The position numbers and the translations under genes were made by a program. This document shows, piece after piece, positions 13,817-16,810 of a DNA stretch of 16,810 nt (positions are counted from its first letter, which is position 1; the number at the start of each line of letters is the position of its first letter). The notes below the pieces were generated by a model that worked only from the letters and a program-made list of their open reading frames with translations, was not told the DNA's origin and did no database searches. Source of the stretch: Firmicutes bacterium UBA2296 (GTDB lineage: Bacteria > Bacillota > UBA994); contig DDWC01000209.1 of assembly GCA_002345475.1 (NCBI GenBank), forward strand, positions 1 to 16,810, read 5' to 3'.

Positions 13817-16810
13817 AATCCGGCACCTCCCCTGCTGCACCCAGGCAATCCCACAAGTCACCAAGGCTGATCTTTTCCAGGTCATTGTAACTGTTCCCCG
13901 GCAATCCCGGGTCAAAGCCACACACTGCCCGAAAGCGACAATAAGTACATGCGGTATGCTTGTCGAGCCGGGCTGGAGCGATGGCAATCATGCCTCTCCG
14001 GATGCTCTCGGCAGCCTCGGTTATCAGGGTTTCAAGGTGGCGTCCCATGGCCTCATATTGCTGTCGGGTCCAGGCCTGGGCGTCCGGAACGACCTCCCCC
14101 TGTTTGTTAATGCGCACCGGTATAACGTTAGATCGACCCTGCAGGCCCTCTTCCATGAGGCGCACGGCATCAGCTTCCGCCAGGACATACCCGCTGGGGC
14201 GGAAGCGCCTCTCGGCTTCGTCAGCTAGATCATCTTCCGACAAGGGACCAGAGCTCTGGATCACAGGGTCCTGCACATGAAAGTACAGGGCAGCAGCGGG
14301 AACCACTGTACCACACCCTTCCCCCGTCATGGCAGGAGCCATCTGCAGGGCAGCCTGCAAATAGACCAGGAGCTGGATCTTCAGCCCATGGTATACCTCA
14401 AGAGGAGTGAGCTTGGCGTTGCCCGATTTATAATCAATCACCCGCACGTAGAGCCTTCCGTCCTCTGTAGCTCCATCAATCCTGTCTATGCGGCCGGTCA
14501 ACTCCATGGTGCTCCCATCTGACAGAGCAAAAGAAAGCCGCGGTGCTCGGCCTTCCTCACCGCCAAAGGTAATCTCCACTGCCAGGGGTCTGAACTTTCC
14601 TTTGGACAGGTGTCTGCCCAAATAGCTGGCGGACCGCCGCAGGGTATTCTGGAGCCTGCCCATTATGTAGCGATTGCGATTGTTGCTCAGGAGAATCTCA
14701 CCTTGCAGGCGAGGGGCCAGCTGCTTCGTCACTTCCGCCGCCAGTTCCCCACACCGATCATCGTTCAGATTACCCCAGTCCAGCCCCAGGTCAGCAACTC
14801 TGGTGGCAAACATATCCAGAGCATCATGGAAGAACGAGCCAATGTCTGGAGCAGCCAGTTTATAGACCTCCCGCTCTTTGAGCCCCAGGCCGTAGGAAAC
14901 AAAATAGGCAAAGGGACAGTTGTTGAACAGCTCAAGGCGGGAAACGCTACCACGCAGGCGCGTTCCGTACAGTCGGCGGACGGCAGCGGCAGAAAGAGGT
15001 TCGGCTCTGTTGTGGTATCTGCTCCCACTGGTGATCCTCTCCATTAACGACGAGTAGCCTGCCTGACTGGACAGGGCCTGATACACTTCCTGCCAGGGTC
15101 GTGGCAGGGTCGTGCCCATGCTTTGCCGCAGCCGGGCGGACAGCATTCCGGCGGCACTGTAAGGATGTACAATCCAGTCCGTCAGGTCCTCCTGATCTGG
15201 CAGAGGCTCGCTGTCCACTTGGCGGACAACAAGGTCGGGCAGAAGCTCCTTGAGCCGACGCACAATGGACGAAGGCAGTAACGGTGCGCCGTCGTCCGTT
15301 GCCTGAGCAAAGCTGACATAAAGTCGATCTGAAGCTCGAGTCAGAGCAGTGTAGACCATATGCTCCTCCTCAAAGACATGGCGAAGGGAGGTGGGGCCCA
15401 GGACTATGTGCAGGTGACTGAGGAACTCACGGTCGTCATCAGAAAGTATTCCTTCCACTGGCGGCCTTGCCGGGAATACGCCTTCGTTGGCGCCAAGCAC
15501 CAGGGCAACTTTTACATCTGGACTGCGTGACCTCCCCATGGCAACCACCAGTACCTGATCCAGACCTGCAGGAACCAGGCCCAGACTTATGCCCTCCAAA
15601 CCGGTGGCCAGCGTCAATGCGAAGGTTTCCATGTCCATGTGCTCGCTGCCGAGGGTGTCAGCCAGTTCCCGAAGCAGACCTCTGATGCTACGAAACACCT
15701 GCGGGTGAAGACCCGCGGTCTCCAGATCACCAGCCGCCTGAGCCTCGGCGCGCCAGATGTCCATTTTCTCTTCAACACCCAGGTCCTCCATTAGCCTTAT
15801 GAGAGCACCCACCATTTCTCCGGGGGTTCCGTTGGCAAAAGTTTCAGCCAGGGGCTGCATGAACTTGGCCACTGCGCTTCGCCCCCTGCTAATCGCCGGC
15901 ATATCATCTCCAGGCTGCGCCACAGGCCATGAGTCCTCGCTGAACCAGCGCCGTCCCCTGATTCCCCTGCCCAGAACAAAATTGTCGAGGCAATCCACAT
16001 CGTGGGACTCAAGCGGGAAAAGATCGGTCTTGAGACAGCGCATCACCGGATCGTAGGCCCAGTCGCTGCGAACACAATCTATGGCGGCGCGCAGAAGGTC
16101 CAGTAAGGGGTGATGTGGCACAAGGCGCTTGCGATCCATAAAGAAGGGAACTGCGTGATCGCGAAACACCACAGGAATCAGGTCCTCGTAAACCGCGAAG
16201 TCCCGGACTATTACACACAGGTCCCTGTAGCGGTAACCCTGGTCACGACAGAGGCGAATTATCTCCCGTGTTGCTGCCTCTACTTCAGCGCGACGGTTGG
16301 CCGCTCCCACTAGGCTGACATTATCTACCGCGGCCCCCTGCAAGGGGCAGAACAGAGTTTTGTGGTAATGCGCCTCCACGTAGCCCAGAGCGCTGTCTGG
16401 CGCAAACCTGTGGACGTGTTCCTGCTTTTCGATTACGACGCTTTCGGCCATGGCGCTCAGCTCAGACATCAGGTGCTGCGCGGTCTCCCAGGGAGTAAAG
16501 AAAGGGTCCTCTTCACGCAGTGTAAGGTTAAGGGATTCGGGCGGCATTGTCAGCGTGAGAGTCACCTGGGAGGCCACGCTGATAATACGGGCCAGGACGC
16601 GGTACTCCTGAGGGGTGAACCCGGTGAACCCGTCGAGCCAGATGTGGGCTCCAGAGAAATCCGGGAAGTCACGCACCTGGTCTGCAAGACGATCTAGCAA
16701 GTCTTCCCCATCGAGGAGCCCCAGGGCCGCGTATCTGGCTTCCGCCTGTGACAGTATCAGGTGCAGATCATGCAACTTACCGGCGAGGGCCGTGTTCATC
16801 CCGGTGTCGC
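13809..16810 (-). CDS. addB: AddB, nuclease subunit of AddAB (5' end outside window)
   Basis: Partner of AddA; a helicase-like, iron-sulfur-containing nuclease involved in Chi recognition in well-studied AddAB enzymes. About 1,000 residues are visible. The frame stays open to the window edge, and family sequence (KLHDLHLILSQAE) spans the ATG at 16797-16799, so that ATG is not the start; roughly 150-170 N-terminal residues with any Walker A motif lie outside. Seen: WLDGFTGFTPQEYRVL, the family's conserved N-terminal-half block; GRIDRID and VIDYKSGNAKL with Q-x4-Y after it, the nuclease motif. The four-cysteine cluster is complete: one Cys in NNCPFAYF (codon 14916-14918) and CxxCxxxxxC near the C-terminus (13921-13950). 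Translation is coupled to addA by an eight-base overlap. Confidence 0.96.
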   Translation of the reverse strand, partial: DTGMNTALAGKLHDLHLILSQAEARYAALGLLDGEDLLDRLADQVRDFPDFSGAHIWLDGFTGFTPQEYRVLARIISVASQVTLTLTMPPESLNLTLREEDPFFTPWETAQHLMSELSAMAESVVIEKQEHVHRFAPDSALGYVEAHYHKTLFCPLQGAAVDNVSLVGAANRRAEVEAATREIIRLCRDQGYRYRDLCVIVRDFAVYEDLIPVVFRDHAVPFFMDRKRLVPHHPLLDLLRAAIDCVRSDWAYDPVMRCLKTDLFPLESHDVDCLDNFVLGRGIRGRRWFSEDSWPVAQPGDDMPAISRGRSAVAKFMQPLAETFANGTPGEMVGALIRLMEDLGVEEKMDIWRAEAQAAGDLETAGLHPQVFRSIRGLLRELADTLGSEHMDMETFALTLATGLEGISLGLVPAGLDQVLVVAMGRSRSPDVKVALVLGANEGVFPARPPVEGILSDDDREFLSHLHIVLGPTSLRHVFEEEHMVYTALTRASDRLYVSFAQATDDGAPLLPSSIVRRLKELLPDLVVRQVDSEPLPDQEDLTDWIVHPYSAAGMLSARLRQSMGTTLPRPWQEVYQALSSQAGYSSLMERITSGSRYHNRAEPLSAAAVRRLYGTRLRGSVSRLELFNNCPFAYFVSYGLGLKEREVYKLAAPDIGSFFHDALDMFATRVADLGLDWGNLNDDRCGELAAEVTKQLAPRLQGEILLSNNRNRYIMGRLQNTLRRSASYLGRHLSKGKFRPLAVEITFGGEEGRAPRLSFALSDGSTMELTGRIDRIDGATEDGRLYVRVIDYKSGNAKLTPLEVYHGLKIQLLVYLQAALQMAPAMTGEGCGTVVPAAALYFHVQDPVIQSSGPLSEDDLADEAERRFRPSGYVLAEADAVRLMEEGLQGRSNVIPVRINKQGEVVPDAQAWTRQQYEAMGRHLETLITEAAESIRRGMIAIAPARLDKHTACTYCRFRAVCGFDPGLPGNSYNDLEKISLGDLWDCLGAAGEVPDCE

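Noticed and set aside
13817..13987. N-terminal extension of AddA by 57 codons
   Set aside because: The extension only reads through the 3' end of addB in another frame. The GTG at 13816 has GGGGAGGTG eight bases upstream and yields the conserved AddA N-terminus.
13638..14228. 196-codon plus-strand open frame across the addB/addA junction
   Set aside because: Opposite strand to two firmly identified genes that overlap there. The product is low-complexity Ser/Thr/Arg-rich sequence.
16797..16799. ATG as the true start of addB
   Set aside because: AddB proteins are about 150-170 residues longer at this end and the frame stays open to the window edge, so the gene is cut by the window.

Overview
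This 16.8-kb window looks like chromosomal core DNA of a moderately GC-rich Bacillota (Firmicutes), most likely a clostridial-type anaerobe. The clues are the AddAB-type recombination nuclease in place of RecBCD, strong GGAGG-type ribosome binding sites, several GTG starts, and the housekeeping gene content. I cannot name a genus from the sequence alone. I saw no tRNA, rRNA, CRISPR array, insertion sequence or prophage gene.

Layout: (1) 2-1078 (+), the 3' part of an M14 zinc carboxypeptidase, cut by the window edge. (2) 1238-1843 (-), a divergent guanylate kinase with its own promoter, transcribed away from tyrS. (3) 1977-3203 (+), tyrosyl-tRNA synthetase without a visible T-box leader. (4) 4187-3410 (-), a two-gene unit: a GNAT acetyltransferase, then a small lipoprotein. 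(5) 4349-9292 (+), a tightly packed five-gene run: ABC exporter ATPase, its membrane subunit, an RluA-family pseudouridine synthase, a RidA-family protein and an AI-2E-family permease. (6) 16810-9454 (-), addB (cut by the window edge), addA and a Cof-type HAD phosphatase in one apparent operon.

How the genes work together: addB and addA overlap and encode the two subunits of the helicase-nuclease that processes DNA ends for recombinational repair. AddB keeps its four iron-sulfur cysteines and both subunits keep nuclease motifs. The ABC ATPase and permease overlap by ATGA and form one exporter. The RNA-modifying, imine-deaminating and permease genes behind them are co-transcribed by position but share no obvious pathway. 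gmk and tyrS are divergent neighbours in nucleotide metabolism and translation.

The most unusual feature is not a gene. The window has exactly three convergent gene junctions (M14/gmk, tyrS/lipoprotein, permease/HAD). Each holds the same kind of element: short arrays of degenerate 7-bp units with consensus near GNNCYTG, running forward on the left arm and inverted on the right arm, next to a separate long hairpin. The divergent and co-directional junctions have none. Two of the three hairpins lack the U-tract of an intrinsic terminator, and one (9300-9356) is a 26-bp stem with a 5-nt loop. This looks like a dispersed intergenic repeat family tied to convergent 3' ends.
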